Shown one piece after another: positions 17,395-27,650 of a DNA stretch of 64,000 nucleotides (the first letter of the stretch is position 1; each line of letters starts with the position of its first letter). Both the position numbers and the translations under genes were made by a program. The notes below the pieces were generated by a model. It searched no databases. It saw only the letters and a list, made by a program, of their open reading frames with translations, and was not told where the DNA came from. This stretch comes from Pseudomonas lurida (GTDB taxonomy: Bacteria; Pseudomonadota; Gammaproteobacteria; Pseudomonadales; Pseudomonadaceae): contig NZ_PDJB01000001.1 in the NCBI RefSeq assembly GCF_002563895.1, positions 665,501 through 729,500 of the forward strand, read 5' to 3'.

Positions 17395-19095
17395 CTAGAA
17401 CAGGAAATACCGCTGCGCCATCGGCAACACCTCGGCCGGCTCACACCACAGCAACACACCGTCGGCCTTGACCTGATAGGTCTGTGGGTCAACCTCGATG
17501 TCCGGCAGGTAATCGTTGTGGATCAGGTCGGTTTTCTGCACGTTGCGACAGCCCTTTACCACGCCAATCTGTTTCTTCAGGCCCAGCGCTTCCGGCAGGC
17601 CTGCGTCCATGGCTGCCTGGCTGATAAAGGTCAGGCTGGTGGCGTGCAGCGAGCTGCCGAAGCTGGCGAACATCGGCCGGTAGTGCACCGGCTGCGGCGT
17701 GGGGATCGAAGCGTTCGCGTCGCCCATCAGGCTTGAGGCAATCGCCCCGCCCTTGAGAATCAAGGTAGGTTTTATGCCGAAAAACGCCGGGCGCCACAGC
17801 ACCAGGTCGGCCCACTTGCCCACTTCGATGGAGCCGACGATGTGACTCACGCCGTGGGTGATCGCCGGGTTGATGGTGTACTTGGCGATGTAGCGTTTGG
17901 CGCGGAAGTTGTCGTTGCCAGGGCCATCGCCGGGCAGTGGGCCGCGTTGCTTTTTCATCTTGTCGGCGGTCTGCCAGGTGCGTGTGATCACCTCGCCCAC
18001 TCGGCCCATGGCCTGGCTATCCGAGCTGATCATCGAGAACGCGCCGAGGTCGTGCAGGATGTCTTCGGCGGCTATGGTCTCGCGGCGGATGCGGCTTTCG
18101 GCGAAGGCCACGTCTTCGGCAATGCTGGGGTCCAGGTGATGGCAGACCATCAGCATGTCCAGGTGCTCGTCGATGGTGTTGCGCGTGAACGGCCGGGTCG
18201 GGTTGGTCGAGCTGGGCAGCACGTTGGGGAAGCCGCAGGCCTTGATGATATCTGGCGCGTGACCGCCCCCTGCACCTTCGGTGTGGTAGGTGTGGATGGT
18301 GCGGCCCTTGAGCGCGGCCAGCGTGGTTTCGACAAAGCCGGATTCGTTGAGGGTGTCACTGTGGATCGCCACCTGCACGTCGTACTGGTCGGCAACGCTC
18401 AGGCAGTTATCGATACTCGCCGGTGTGGTGCCCCAGTCCTCATGCAGCTTGAGGCCAATGGCACCGGCCTTGACTTGCTCGATCAGCGGCTCGGGCAGGC
18501 TGGCGTTGCCCTTGCCGGTAAAACCGATGTTCATCGGAAACGAATCGCTGGCCTGGAGCATCCGCGCCAGGTGCCAGGGACCTGAGGTGCAGGTGGTAGC
18601 GTTGGTGCCCGTGGCCGGGCCGGTGCCGCCGCCGATCATGGTGGTGACGCCGCTGGTCAGCGCCTCTTCGATCTGCTGCGGGCAGATGAAGTGCACATGG
18701 GAGTCGATGCCGCCGGCGGTGAGGATCATGCCTTCGCCGGCAATCACTTCGGTGCTGGCACCGATGGCCATCGTCACGCCGGGTTGGATATCCGGGTTGC
18801 CGGCTTTGCCGATCGCGTGGATGCGGCCGTTTTTCAGGCCGACGTCAGCCTTGACGATGCCCCAGTGGTCGATGATCAGCGCGTTGGTAATCAGCGTGTC
18901 GACCACTTCATGGGCGAGCAACTGGCTCTGGCCCTGGCCATCGCGGATCACCTTGCCGCCGCCGAATTTCACCTCCTCGCCATAGACGGTGAAGTCTTTT
19001 TCGACCTCGACGAACAACTCGGTGTCGGCCAGGCGAACCTTGTCACCGACGGTGGGGCCGTACATGTCGGCGTAGGCTTGGCGGCTGATTTTCAT
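17395..19095 (-). CDS. ureC: urease alpha subunit UreC (catalytic)
   Basis: A 566-residue subunit that holds the dinickel centre and hydrolyses urea to ammonia and carbamate. All ligand residues are visible: His133 and His135 (DSHVHF), carbamylated Lys216 (GLKLHED), His218, His245 (AIHSD), His271 ([11 protein letters not shown]) and Asp359 (SSDSQ). The flap residues Cys318 and His319 (MVCHHLD) are also present. Each is one lower than in Klebsiella urease. It is the last gene of the urt-ure run, separated from ureB by 112 bases that hold a REPIN. No defects are seen. Confidence 0.99.
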   Translation of the reverse strand: MKISRQAYADMYGPTVGDKVRLADTELFVEVEKDFTVYGEEVKFGGGKVIRDGQGQSQLLAHEVVDTLITNALIIDHWGIVKADVGLKNGRIHAIGKAGNPDIQPGVTMAIGASTEVIAGEGMILTAGGIDSHVHFICPQQIEEALTSGVTTMIGGGTGPATGTNATTCTSGPWHLARMLQASDSFPMNIGFTGKGNASLPEPLIEQVKAGAIGLKLHEDWGTTPASIDNCLSVADQYDVQVAIHSDTLNESGFVETTLAALKGRTIHTYHTEGAGGGHAPDIIKACGFPNVLPSSTNPTRPFTRNTIDEHLDMLMVCHHLDPSIAEDVAFAESRIRRETIAAEDILHDLGAFSMISSDSQAMGRVGEVITRTWQTADKMKKQRGPLPGDGPGNDNFRAKRYIAKYTINPAITHGVSHIVGSIEVGKWADLVLWRPAFFGIKPTLILKGGAIASSLMGDANASIPTPQPVHYRPMFASFGSSLHATSLTFISQAAMDAGLPEALGLKKQIGVVKGCRNVQKTDLIHNDYLPDIEVDPQTYQVKADGVLLWCEPAEVLPMAQRYFLF

Positions 19096-19130
19096 GTGTG
19101 TGTGCCCTGGAAAATTACGTTGAATGTGAG

Positions 19131-19206
19131 ATCGCTATCGCGGGCAAGCCCGCTCCCACAGATGGAATTCGTTCCCGTGTGGGAGCGGGCTTTCCCGCGA
19201 TGAGGC
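19131..19206. repeat. REPIN inside the ureB-ureC gap
   Basis: Inverted pair: atcgcgggcaagcccgctcc (19138-19157) and gtgggagcgggctttcccgc (about 19179-19198). It lies between two subunit genes of one enzyme and could fold in the mRNA and shift the ureB:ureC ratio. Confidence 0.85.
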
Positions 19207-19207
19207 C

Positions 19208-20560
<1,353 letters not shown>

Positions 20561-20569
20561 GGCCGGGCC

Positions 20570-20872
<303 letters not shown>

Positions 20873-20875
20873 GGT

Positions 20876-21715
20876 TCAGGTGCTCCAGATTCGCGGTGAA
20901 ACGGCTTCACGGCCCAGCACCGCCGGGCGCAGCAACCGCCATAAATCAATCAACCATGCCCGCGCCAGCAGCGCTTCGCTGGCCAGGCAGCGCGCGACCA
21001 GCAGGCCAGGCAGTTGAGTCAGGTCGCCGCGCACCGCGTGGGGCAGGGCACGGCAGGTTTCGAGTAATTCAGGGGCGATGTCGGCGGTCAGCAGCAACGT
21101 CGCAAACACCGGCTGACCGTCCAGGCCTATGGGCGAGTCCAGCAAGCCGTCGGCGCCGACAATGCGTTGGCGCTCGTGCCAGAGCAACTGGCCGTCGCGG
21201 CGAATGTCCAGGTGTGACTGAAAGTGGCCGAGGTCGAAACGTTCAGCGCTGGCCGGGCGACCCAGGGCGACCACATCCCAGTAGAACAGCCGCGCATCGC
21301 CTTGCAGCGCGATGCGCGTAGTGAGCTCGGCCTGGGCGGCACTGAATACGATGGTTTCCTGGGGCAGCCATTCCAGGGTGGCGCCGGCTTCCACGGTGAG
21401 GTCCACCTGCTGAAAGGCGGGGCCGCTGGCGCGATACCATTTGGCCGCGCCGGGGCTGGTCAATTGCGCCCAGGCACCCGCGCCGACATGGGCGCTGATG
21501 TCCAGGCGATCACCACCGGCAATCCCGCCGGGCGGGTGCACGATAATGTGCTGGCACACCTCGGGGCCTTCGGCGTACAGGTGCTTTTGCACCCGCAGCG
21601 GGCCAAGGTGGCGGCGCATCACCGGGCGCGTGGTGTCACCGAAACGCGCATAGCCGAGTTCCAGCTCGGCGTGCCAGCTGGGGGTGAACAAGGCGGGGGA
21701 AACGGGCAGGTTCAT
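20876..21715 (-). CDS. ureD: urease accessory protein UreD
   Basis: A 279-residue scaffold protein that binds apo-urease first and recruits UreF and UreG for nickel insertion. The family pattern [37 protein letters not shown] is present at residues 60-97, as is [15 protein letters not shown]. The gene begins 30 bases after the urtE stop and is followed at 3 bases by ureA, so it links the urea importer genes with the urease genes. Confidence 0.96.
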   Translation of the reverse strand: MNLPVSPALFTPSWHAELELGYARFGDTTRPVMRRHLGPLRVQKHLYAEGPEVCQHIIVHPPGGIAGGDRLDISAHVGAGAWAQLTSPGAAKWYRASGPAFQQVDLTVEAGATLEWLPQETIVFSAAQAELTTRIALQGDARLFYWDVVALGRPASAERFDLGHFQSHLDIRRDGQLLWHERQRIVGADGLLDSPIGLDGQPVFATLLLTADIAPELLETCRALPHAVRGDLTQLPGLLVARCLASEALLARAWLIDLWRLLRPAVLGREAVSPRIWST

Positions 21716-21745
21716 GGCGTGTGCTTATCGTTAGGAGGCTACAGA

Positions 21746-22444
21746 TTAGATGGTTACGAGACCACGCACACCTTCACTTTCCATATTTTCACCTCGGCCT
21801 TGCTGCACGATTTCACCACGGGACATCACCAGGTATTGGTCGGCCAACTCGGCCGCGAAGTCGTAGAACTGCTCCACCAGCAGGATCGCCATATCACCGC
21901 GTGCCGCGAGTTTCTTGATCACCGCGCCGATCTCCTTGATGACCGAGGGCTGGATGCCTTCGGTGGGCTCGTCGAGGATCAGCAGGCGCGGGCGGCTGGC
22001 CAGCGCACGACCAATCGCCAGTTGCTGCTGCTGGCCGCCGGACAAATCGCCGCCACGCCGGTGTTTCATTTGCAGCAACACCGGGAACAGTTCGTAGATG
22101 AAGGCGGGCACTTCCTTGGCCTCGGAACCCGGAAAGCGCGAAAGCCCCATCAACAGGTTTTCTTCCACCGTCAGCCGTCCAAAAATCTCCCGGCCCTGCG
22201 GCACATAGGCAATCCCCGCATGCACACGCTGGTGCGGCTTGAACCCGGTGATCGCCTTGCCTTCCCAATTCACCGCGCCCTCTTTGGCCGGCAGCAGGCC
22301 CATCAGGCATTTGAGCAGGGTGGTCTTGCCCACGCCGTTACGGCCGAGCAGGCAGGTGACCTCACCGATCTTCACGTCAAAGGACAGCCCGCGCAGGATA
22401 TGGCTACCGCCGTAGTACTGGTGCAGCTTGTCGACTTGCAGCAT
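21746..22444 (-). CDS. urtE: urea ABC transporter ATP-binding protein UrtE
   Basis: A 232-residue ATPase of the LivF type. Walker A is GRNGVGKT (about residues 34-41), the signature LSGGQQQQLAIGRAL, and Walker B LLILDEPTEGIQPSV. Along with UrtD it energises urea uptake through UrtB and UrtC. The ATG at 22444 (MLQVDKLHQYYGGSH) is the usual family start; the frame is open 15 bases further up. It is 30 bases before ureD, and 140 bases and a REPIN after urtD. Confidence 0.95.
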   Translation of the reverse strand: MLQVDKLHQYYGGSHILRGLSFDVKIGEVTCLLGRNGVGKTTLLKCLMGLLPAKEGAVNWEGKAITGFKPHQRVHAGIAYVPQGREIFGRLTVEENLLMGLSRFPGSEAKEVPAFIYELFPVLLQMKHRRGGDLSGGQQQQLAIGRALASRPRLLILDEPTEGIQPSVIKEIGAVIKKLAARGDMAILLVEQFYDFAAELADQYLVMSRGEIVQQGRGENMESEGVRGLVTI

Positions 22445-22484
22445 TCTCAAAACCTCCACGATTCCCCTGTGGGAACCGGATCAA

Positions 22485-22566
22485 ATGTGGGCACTGGCGT
22501 GCCTGCGATAGCGCTGTACCCGCTACACCGAGTTGCCTGCATCGCCGGCAAGCCAGCGCCCACATG
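22485..22566. repeat. REPIN between urtD and urtE
   Basis: Inverted pair: gtgggcactggcgtgcctgc (22487-22506) and catcgccggcaagccagcgc (22540-22559), inside the urt operon. Confidence 0.8.
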
Positions 22567-22584
22567 AAGCAGTCCTTGTCAGGC

Positions 22585-23406
22585 TCAGCGACCGAGGTAA
22601 ACCTCGATCACCCGCTCATTTTCCTGCACCTGTTCCAGTGAGCCTTCGGCCAGTACGCTGCCCTGGTGCAACACCGTCACGTGGTCGGCAATAGAACCGA
22701 CAAACCCCATGTCGTGTTCCACCACCATCAGCGAGTGCTTGCCCGCCAGGCGCTTGAACAGTTCGGCGGTGAACTCGGTTTCGGCGTCGGTCATGCCCGC
22801 CACCGGTTCGTCCAGCAGCAACAGTTGCGGGTCCTGCATCAGCAGCATGCCGATCTCCAGGAACTGCTTCTGGCCGTGGGACAGCAGTCCTGCCTGGCGA
22901 TGCTCCGAGGCGGTGAGGCGGATGGTATCGAGCACTTCATCGATTCGGTCCTTCTGCTCGCCGCTCAAGCGTGCGCGCAGGCTGGCCCACACCGACCTGT
23001 CGGTCTTCTGCGCCAGTTCCAGGTTTTCGAATACGCTCAAGGCTTCGAACACCGTGGGTTTCTGGAATTTGCGGCCGATGCCGGCCTGGGCGATCTGCAC
23101 TTCGCTCATGCTGGTCAGGTCCAGGGTTTCGCCGAACCAGGCCTTGCCGTGACTGGGCCGGGTCTTGCCGGTGATCACGTCCATCAAGGTGGTCTTGCCC
23201 GCGCCATTGGGGCCGATGATGCAACGCAGTTCGCCGACGCCGATGTAGAGGTTCAGGTTGTTGAGGGCCTTGAAACCATCGAAGCTGACGCTGATGTCTT
23301 CCAGGGTCAGGATGGTGCCGTGGCGAGTATTCAGGCCCTTGCCCGCGGCTTGGCCAATGCCGATCGCATCACGGCCGCTGCCTGCATCGAAAATAGGTTC
23401 AAGCAT
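22585..23406 (-). CDS. urtD: urea ABC transporter ATP-binding protein UrtD
   Basis: A 273-residue ATPase of the LivG type. Walker A is GPNGAGKTT, the signature part LSHGQKQFLEIGMLLMQ and Walker B LLLLDEPVAGM, ending in the LivG-like helix (MVVEHDMGFVGSIADHVTVL). The ATG at 23406 has an AGGA ribosome site 6 bases upstream; a second ATG four codons earlier has no such site. The first 30 residues before TILTLEDISVSFDG are an extra low-complexity tail typical of UrtD. Confidence 0.95.
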   Translation of the reverse strand: MLEPIFDAGSGRDAIGIGQAAGKGLNTRHGTILTLEDISVSFDGFKALNNLNLYIGVGELRCIIGPNGAGKTTLMDVITGKTRPSHGKAWFGETLDLTSMSEVQIAQAGIGRKFQKPTVFEALSVFENLELAQKTDRSVWASLRARLSGEQKDRIDEVLDTIRLTASEHRQAGLLSHGQKQFLEIGMLLMQDPQLLLLDEPVAGMTDAETEFTAELFKRLAGKHSLMVVEHDMGFVGSIADHVTVLHQGSVLAEGSLEQVQENERVIEVYLGR

Positions 23407-23414
23407 GACGTTCC

Positions 23415-24482
23415 TCATTTCTTCAGCAGGCCGATGACGCCCTTGGGCAGGTACAGGGTGACGATGATGAACAGCGCCCCGAGGAAGAACAGCCAGTATT
23501 CCGGGAAGGCCACGGTGAACCAGCTCTTCATGCCATTGACCACGCCAGCGCCCAGCAGCGGGCCGATCAGCGTGCCGCGCCCACCCAGGGCTACCCATAC
23601 GGCGGCCTCGATGGAGTTGGTCGGCGACATTTCGCTGGGGTTGATAATGCCCACCTGCGGCACATACAACGCTCCTGCCAGCCCGCACAACACGGCGCTC
23701 AAGACCCAAACGAAGAGCTTGAAGCCGCGCGGGTCGTAGCCGCAGAACATCAGGCGGTTCTCGGCATCACGCAGCGCCGTGAGCACGCGGCCGAACTTGC
23801 TTTGCGCCAGGCGCCAGCCGATGTAGAGGCTGGCGACCAGCAACAGCACCGTGGCCACGAACAACACCGCGCGCGTGCCCGGCTCGGTAATGCCAAAGCC
23901 CAGGATGCTGCGAAAATTGGTGAAACCGTTATTGCCGCCGAATCCGGTCTCGTTGCGGAAAAACAACAGCATCCCCGCAAACGTCAGGGCCTGGGTCATG
24001 ATCGAGAAATACACGCCCTTGATCCGCGAGCGGAAGGCGAAGAACCCAAACACCAACGCCAGCAGGCCTGGCGCCAATACCACCAGGCACAGGGCCCAGA
24101 GGAAGTGGTCGGTGCCCACCCAGTACCACGGCAGTTCGGTCCACGACAGGAATGTCATGAACGCTGGCAGTTCATCCCCCGAGGCCTGGCGCATCAGGTA
24201 CATGCCCATCGCATAGCCCCCGAGGGCGAAGAACAGGCCGTGGCCTAGGGACAACATCCCGGCGTAGCCCCACACCAGGTCCAGTGCCAGGGCGACGATG
24301 GCGTAGCAGAGGATCTTGCCCACCAGCGTCAGGGTGTAGGCCGATACATGAAAGGTGTTTTCCGGCGGCAGCAGCGACAGCAACGGCAGCGCCAGCAACA
24401 CGACAAGGATCAGCGCGCCGACGGCAATCGTCACCTTGGGGCCGGCCTTTTGCGCGGCCGTGAGCATCAATGGTTGGTTCAT
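23415..24482 (-). CDS. urtC: urea ABC transporter permease UrtC
   Basis: A 355-residue permease of the LivM type with about nine to ten membrane segments. The conserved LivM motif occurs as YSIMTQALTFAGMLLFFRNETGFGGNNGFTNF, and the coupling helix region as ALRDAENRLMFCGYDPRGFKLFVWVLSA. It pairs with UrtB to form the urea channel in the inner membrane. Its start touches the urtB stop (1-base overlap), so the two are coupled. Confidence 0.96.
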   Translation of the reverse strand: MNQPLMLTAAQKAGPKVTIAVGALILVVLLALPLLSLLPPENTFHVSAYTLTLVGKILCYAIVALALDLVWGYAGMLSLGHGLFFALGGYAMGMYLMRQASGDELPAFMTFLSWTELPWYWVGTDHFLWALCLVVLAPGLLALVFGFFAFRSRIKGVYFSIMTQALTFAGMLLFFRNETGFGGNNGFTNFRSILGFGITEPGTRAVLFVATVLLLVASLYIGWRLAQSKFGRVLTALRDAENRLMFCGYDPRGFKLFVWVLSAVLCGLAGALYVPQVGIINPSEMSPTNSIEAAVWVALGGRGTLIGPLLGAGVVNGMKSWFTVAFPEYWLFFLGALFIIVTLYLPKGVIGLLKK

Positions 24483-25984
24483 CAGTCGATCACCCGTCCT
24501 TTCAGTGCGAAGAGTCCCTGCGGGCGTTTCTGGATAAACAGAATGATCAGCGCGAGGATCAGGATCTTGCCGAGCACGGCGCCGATCTGGGGCTCCAGGA
24601 TCTTGTTGGCGATACCCAGCCCGAAGGCGGCCATGACGCTACCGGCCAACTGGCCGACGCCGCCGAGTACCACCACCAGGAACGAGTCGATGATGTAGCT
24701 CTGGCCCAAGTCCGGGCCGACGTTGCCGATCTGGCTCAACGCCACGCCGCCAAGGCCAGCGATGCCTGAGCCGAGGCCGAACGCGAGCATGTCCACGCGG
24801 CCGGTAGGCACGCCGCAGCAGGCGGCCATGTTGCGGTTCTGGGTGACCGCGCGCACGTTGAGGCCCAGGCGCGTCTTGTTCAGCAGCAGCCAGGTCAGCA
24901 CCACCACGAACAGTGCGAAGGCGATGATGACAATGCGGTTGTAGGGCAGTACCAGGTTGGGCAGCACCTGGATGCCGCCGGACAGCCAGGCGGGGTTGGA
25001 CACCTCGACGTTCTGCGCGCCGAACACCAGGCGCACCAACTGGATCAGCATCAGGCTGATGCCCCAGGTGGCGAGCAGGGTCTCCAGCGGCCGGCCGTAC
25101 AGGTGACGAATCACCGTACGCTCAAGGGCCATGCCGATGGCGGCGGTGACAAAAAATGCCACCGGCAGCGCGATCAGCGGGTAGAACTCGATGGCCGCGG
25201 GCACGTAGCGCTGCATCAGCAGTTGCACCACGTAGGTGGAGTACGCGCCGAGCATCAGCATCTCGCCGTGGGCCATGTTGATCACGCCGAGCAGGCCGAA
25301 AGTGATCGCCAGGCCCAGGGCTGCGAGCAGCAGGATCGACCCAAGGGACATGCCGCTGAACGCCTGGCCGAGGACCTCGCCAACCATCAATTTGCGTTTG
25401 ACCTGGGCCAGGCTTGTCTCGGCGGCGGTGTGCACGGCAGCGTCGGTTTCGACGCCGGGCGCGAGCAGGGCTTCTAGGCGCGTGCGGGCCAGCGGGTCGC
25501 CGGTGCTGCCGAGCAAACGCACGGCGGCCAGGCGCACCACCGGATCGTTATCGACCAGCTGCAGGTTGGCCAGGGCCAGGCTGAGGGCGGTGTGCACGTC
25601 CTCGTTGGTCTCGGCGGCGACCCGCTGGTCGAGGAATGCGAGCTGCGCAGGTTGTGCGGTTTTTTGCAGGGTCTGCGCGGCGGCCAGGCGTACCTTGGGG
25701 TCGGCGGCGAGCAGTTGCTGGCTGGCCTGCACGTTGTCGATCAGGCCACGCAGACGGTTGTTCAAGCGTACGGTCTTGGTCTCACCGTTGACGGTGAGTT
25801 GGCCTTGTTGCAGGGCGTCTACCAGCTCGATGCGCGCCGGGTCGGGCTGGGCAGCCCAGTCCTGCAGGAGCTTGGCTTGTTGGGTCGGGTTGGCAGACAG
25901 GAAGTCTTCGGCGTCGCTGGCGTGTGCAGCGAAAGGCAGCAACAGCAGCGTAGCCAGGATGAAGCGGTAGAAGGCAGTGGGCAT
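24482..25984 (-). CDS. urtB: urea ABC transporter permease UrtB with N-terminal periplasmic extension
   Basis: A 500-residue protein. A signal peptide (about 22 residues, ending AAHASDAEDF) is followed by about 180 residues of helical-repeat sequence (AQTLQKTAQPAQLAFLDQR and VRLAAVRLLGSTGDPLARTRLEAL, HEAT-like), then the LivH-type permease from about residue 210 with eight membrane segments (INMAHGEMLMLGAYSTYVVQ). The extension is normal for UrtB of pseudomonads and is not found in LivH. It follows urtA across a 141-base gap with a hairpin and a REPIN. Confidence 0.95.
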   Translation of the reverse strand: MPTAFYRFILATLLLLPFAAHASDAEDFLSANPTQQAKLLQDWAAQPDPARIELVDALQQGQLTVNGETKTVRLNNRLRGLIDNVQASQQLLAADPKVRLAAAQTLQKTAQPAQLAFLDQRVAAETNEDVHTALSLALANLQLVDNDPVVRLAAVRLLGSTGDPLARTRLEALLAPGVETDAAVHTAAETSLAQVKRKLMVGEVLGQAFSGMSLGSILLLAALGLAITFGLLGVINMAHGEMLMLGAYSTYVVQLLMQRYVPAAIEFYPLIALPVAFFVTAAIGMALERTVIRHLYGRPLETLLATWGISLMLIQLVRLVFGAQNVEVSNPAWLSGGIQVLPNLVLPYNRIVIIAFALFVVVLTWLLLNKTRLGLNVRAVTQNRNMAACCGVPTGRVDMLAFGLGSGIAGLGGVALSQIGNVGPDLGQSYIIDSFLVVVLGGVGQLAGSVMAAFGLGIANKILEPQIGAVLGKILILALIILFIQKRPQGLFALKGRVID

Positions 25985-26007
25985 ATTCGTGGGCCTTGCT
26001 CGAACTA

Positions 26008-26088
26008 ATGTGGGAGCTGGCTTGCCTGCGATAGCGGTGCATCAGACACACCGAGTCGTCTGCATCGCAGGCAAGCCAGCTCCCACAG
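26008..26088. repeat. REPIN between urtA and urtB
   Basis: An inverted pair with near-perfect arms: tgtgggagctggcttgcctg (about 26010-26029) and catcgcaggcaagccagctc (26063-26082). Confidence 0.9.
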
Positions 26089-26093
26089 GGTGT

Positions 26094-26117
26094 GTGTCGG
26101 CACTCAAGTGCCGACAC
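26094..26117 (-). terminator. stem-loop directly behind the urtA stop codon
   Basis: A perfect 10-base stem GTGTCGGCAC / GTGCCGACAC with loop TCAA, 8 bases past the urtA stop. There is no T-run, so it is more likely a mRNA-stabilising or attenuating hairpin than a full terminator. This is common behind periplasmic binding-protein genes. Confidence 0.65.
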
Positions 26118-26125
26118 CCCTCGGA

Positions 26126-27391
26126 TCAGTTGCTCTTCACCGCATAGTCCGGCTTCTTGTCATTGCCAGGAATGTACGGGCTCCATGGCTGGGCGCGGAT
26201 CGGTTCCTGGGTCTGCCACACCACCGAGAACTGCCCGTCGGCCTGGATCTCGCCGATCATCACCGGCTTGTGCAGGTGGTGGTTGGTCTTGTCCATGGTC
26301 AGGGTGAAGCCCGACGGTGCAGCGAAGGTCTGGCCGGCCAGTGCTTCGCGCACTTTGTCGACGTCCGTGGACTTGGCTTTTTCCGCCGCCTGGGCCCACA
26401 TATGGATGCCCACGTAGGTGGCTTCCATCGGGTCGTTGGTCACGGCTTTATCCGCGCCCGGCAGGTTGTGTTTCTTGGCGTAGGCTTTCCAGTCCGCGAC
26501 GAACTTCTGGTTCACCGGGTTCTCCACCGACTGGAAGTAGTTCCAGGCCGCGAGGTTGCCCACCAACGGCTTGGTGTCGATGCCGCGCAATTCTTCTTCA
26601 CCCACCGAGAACGCCACCACCGGTACGTCGGTGGCTTTCAGGCCCTGGTTGGCCAGCTCCTTGTAGAACGGCACGTTGGAGTCGCCGTTCACGGTGGAGA
26701 TCACTGCAGTCTTGCCGCCCGCGGAGAACTTCTTGATGTTGGCGACGATGGTCTGGTAGTCGGCGTGGCCGAACGGGGTATAGACCTCTTCGATGTCTTT
26801 GTCCGCGACGCCTTTGGAGTGCAGGAACGAACGCAGGATCTTGTTGGTGGTGCGCGGGTACACATAGTCGGTGCCGAGCAGGAAGAAGCGCTTGGCACTG
26901 CCGCCTTCTTCGCTCATCAGGTATTCCACCGCCGGGATCGCCTGCTGGTTCGGCGCTGCACCGGTATAGAACACGTTAGGTGACATCTCTTCGCCTTCGT
27001 ATTGCACCGGGTAGAACAGCAGGCCGTTGAGCTCTTCGAACACCGGCAGCACCGATTTACGCGACACCGAGGTCCAGCAGCCGAACACGACTGCGACCTT
27101 GTCCTGGGTCAGCAACTGGCGGCCTTTTTCAGCGAACAGCGGCCAGTTCGATGCGGGGTCAACCACCACCGGCTCAAGCATCTTGCCGTTCACACCGCCT
27201 TTGGCGTTGATCTCGTCGATGGTCATCAGCGCCATGTCTTTGAGCGAGGTCTCGGAGATCGCCATGGTCCCGGACAACGAGTGCAGGATGCCGACCTTGA
27301 TGGTCTCGGCGGCCTGCACGGTCCAGGTCAGACCCATGGCGGCAATGGATGCCGAGAGAGTGAAAGCCTTGATCAAGCTGCGACGCTTCAT
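26126..27391 (-). CDS. urtA: urea ABC transporter substrate-binding protein UrtA
   Basis: A 421-residue periplasmic binding protein of the AmiC/FmdD-like group. The N-terminus MKRRSLIKAF carries a twin-arginine-like pattern (RRSLIK) before a hydrophobic stretch and cut near VQAAETIK. The mature part starts IKVGILHSLSGTMAISETSLKD, the binding-fold start of this family, and holds VNGDSNVPFYKELANQG. It captures urea for UrtBCDE. It is the first gene of the urea operon and has a sigma54-type promoter 52 bases upstream of its ATG. Confidence 0.96.
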   Translation of the reverse strand: MKRRSLIKAFTLSASIAAMGLTWTVQAAETIKVGILHSLSGTMAISETSLKDMALMTIDEINAKGGVNGKMLEPVVVDPASNWPLFAEKGRQLLTQDKVAVVFGCWTSVSRKSVLPVFEELNGLLFYPVQYEGEEMSPNVFYTGAAPNQQAIPAVEYLMSEEGGSAKRFFLLGTDYVYPRTTNKILRSFLHSKGVADKDIEEVYTPFGHADYQTIVANIKKFSAGGKTAVISTVNGDSNVPFYKELANQGLKATDVPVVAFSVGEEELRGIDTKPLVGNLAAWNYFQSVENPVNQKFVADWKAYAKKHNLPGADKAVTNDPMEATYVGIHMWAQAAEKAKSTDVDKVREALAGQTFAAPSGFTLTMDKTNHHLHKPVMIGEIQADGQFSVVWQTQEPIRAQPWSPYIPGNDKKPDYAVKSN

Positions 27392-27442
27392 GGTGCGGTC
27401 TCCAGGAACTCGATGTTGTTATGTGGACGTTGCACTGGCTTT

Positions 27443-27458
27443 TGCAAAGGCTGTGCCG
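27443..27458 (-). promoter_or_regulatory. sigma54 (-24/-12) promoter of the urt-ure operon
   Basis: Read on the minus strand the sequence is CGGCACAGCCTTTGCA. The GG (-24) and GC (-12) are 12 bases apart as needed for RpoN, and only the first base differs from the TGGCAC-N5-TTGCA consensus. A start near 27433 would leave a leader of about 42 bases before urtA. Confidence 0.75.
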
Positions 27459-27513
27459 AGGTGCGCGGCGGCGCTTGTCTGCGGTGCAGGCGGGGGGCTG
27501 GCGTAAACGGTTG

Positions 27514-27530
27514 CGCACCAGATCGGCGCG
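27514..27530. promoter_or_regulatory. NtrC-like enhancer site 1
   Basis: CGCACCAGATCGGCGCG matches TGCACCA-N3-TGGTGCA at 10 of 14 positions, about 80-97 bases upstream of the proposed urtA start point. By-eye match. Confidence 0.4.
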
Positions 27531-27554
27531 TTGACGGGGCGTCGGTGCATCGGC

Positions 27555-27571
27555 TGCGCTGAAGTGGTGCC
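27555..27571. promoter_or_regulatory. NtrC-like enhancer site 2
   Basis: TGCGCTGAAGTGGTGCC matches the NtrC consensus at 10 of 14 positions with one intact TGGTGC half. It lies 41 bases (about four helical turns) from site 1 and about 120-140 bases upstream of the proposed urtA start. Confidence 0.4.
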
Positions 27572-27650
27572 TGGCCGACAACTATCTAGCGCCCGTGCGT
27601 GCCGGGTTGACGTGACAGTAGGCATTCCCCACTTTTCCAGGAGTCCCTGT

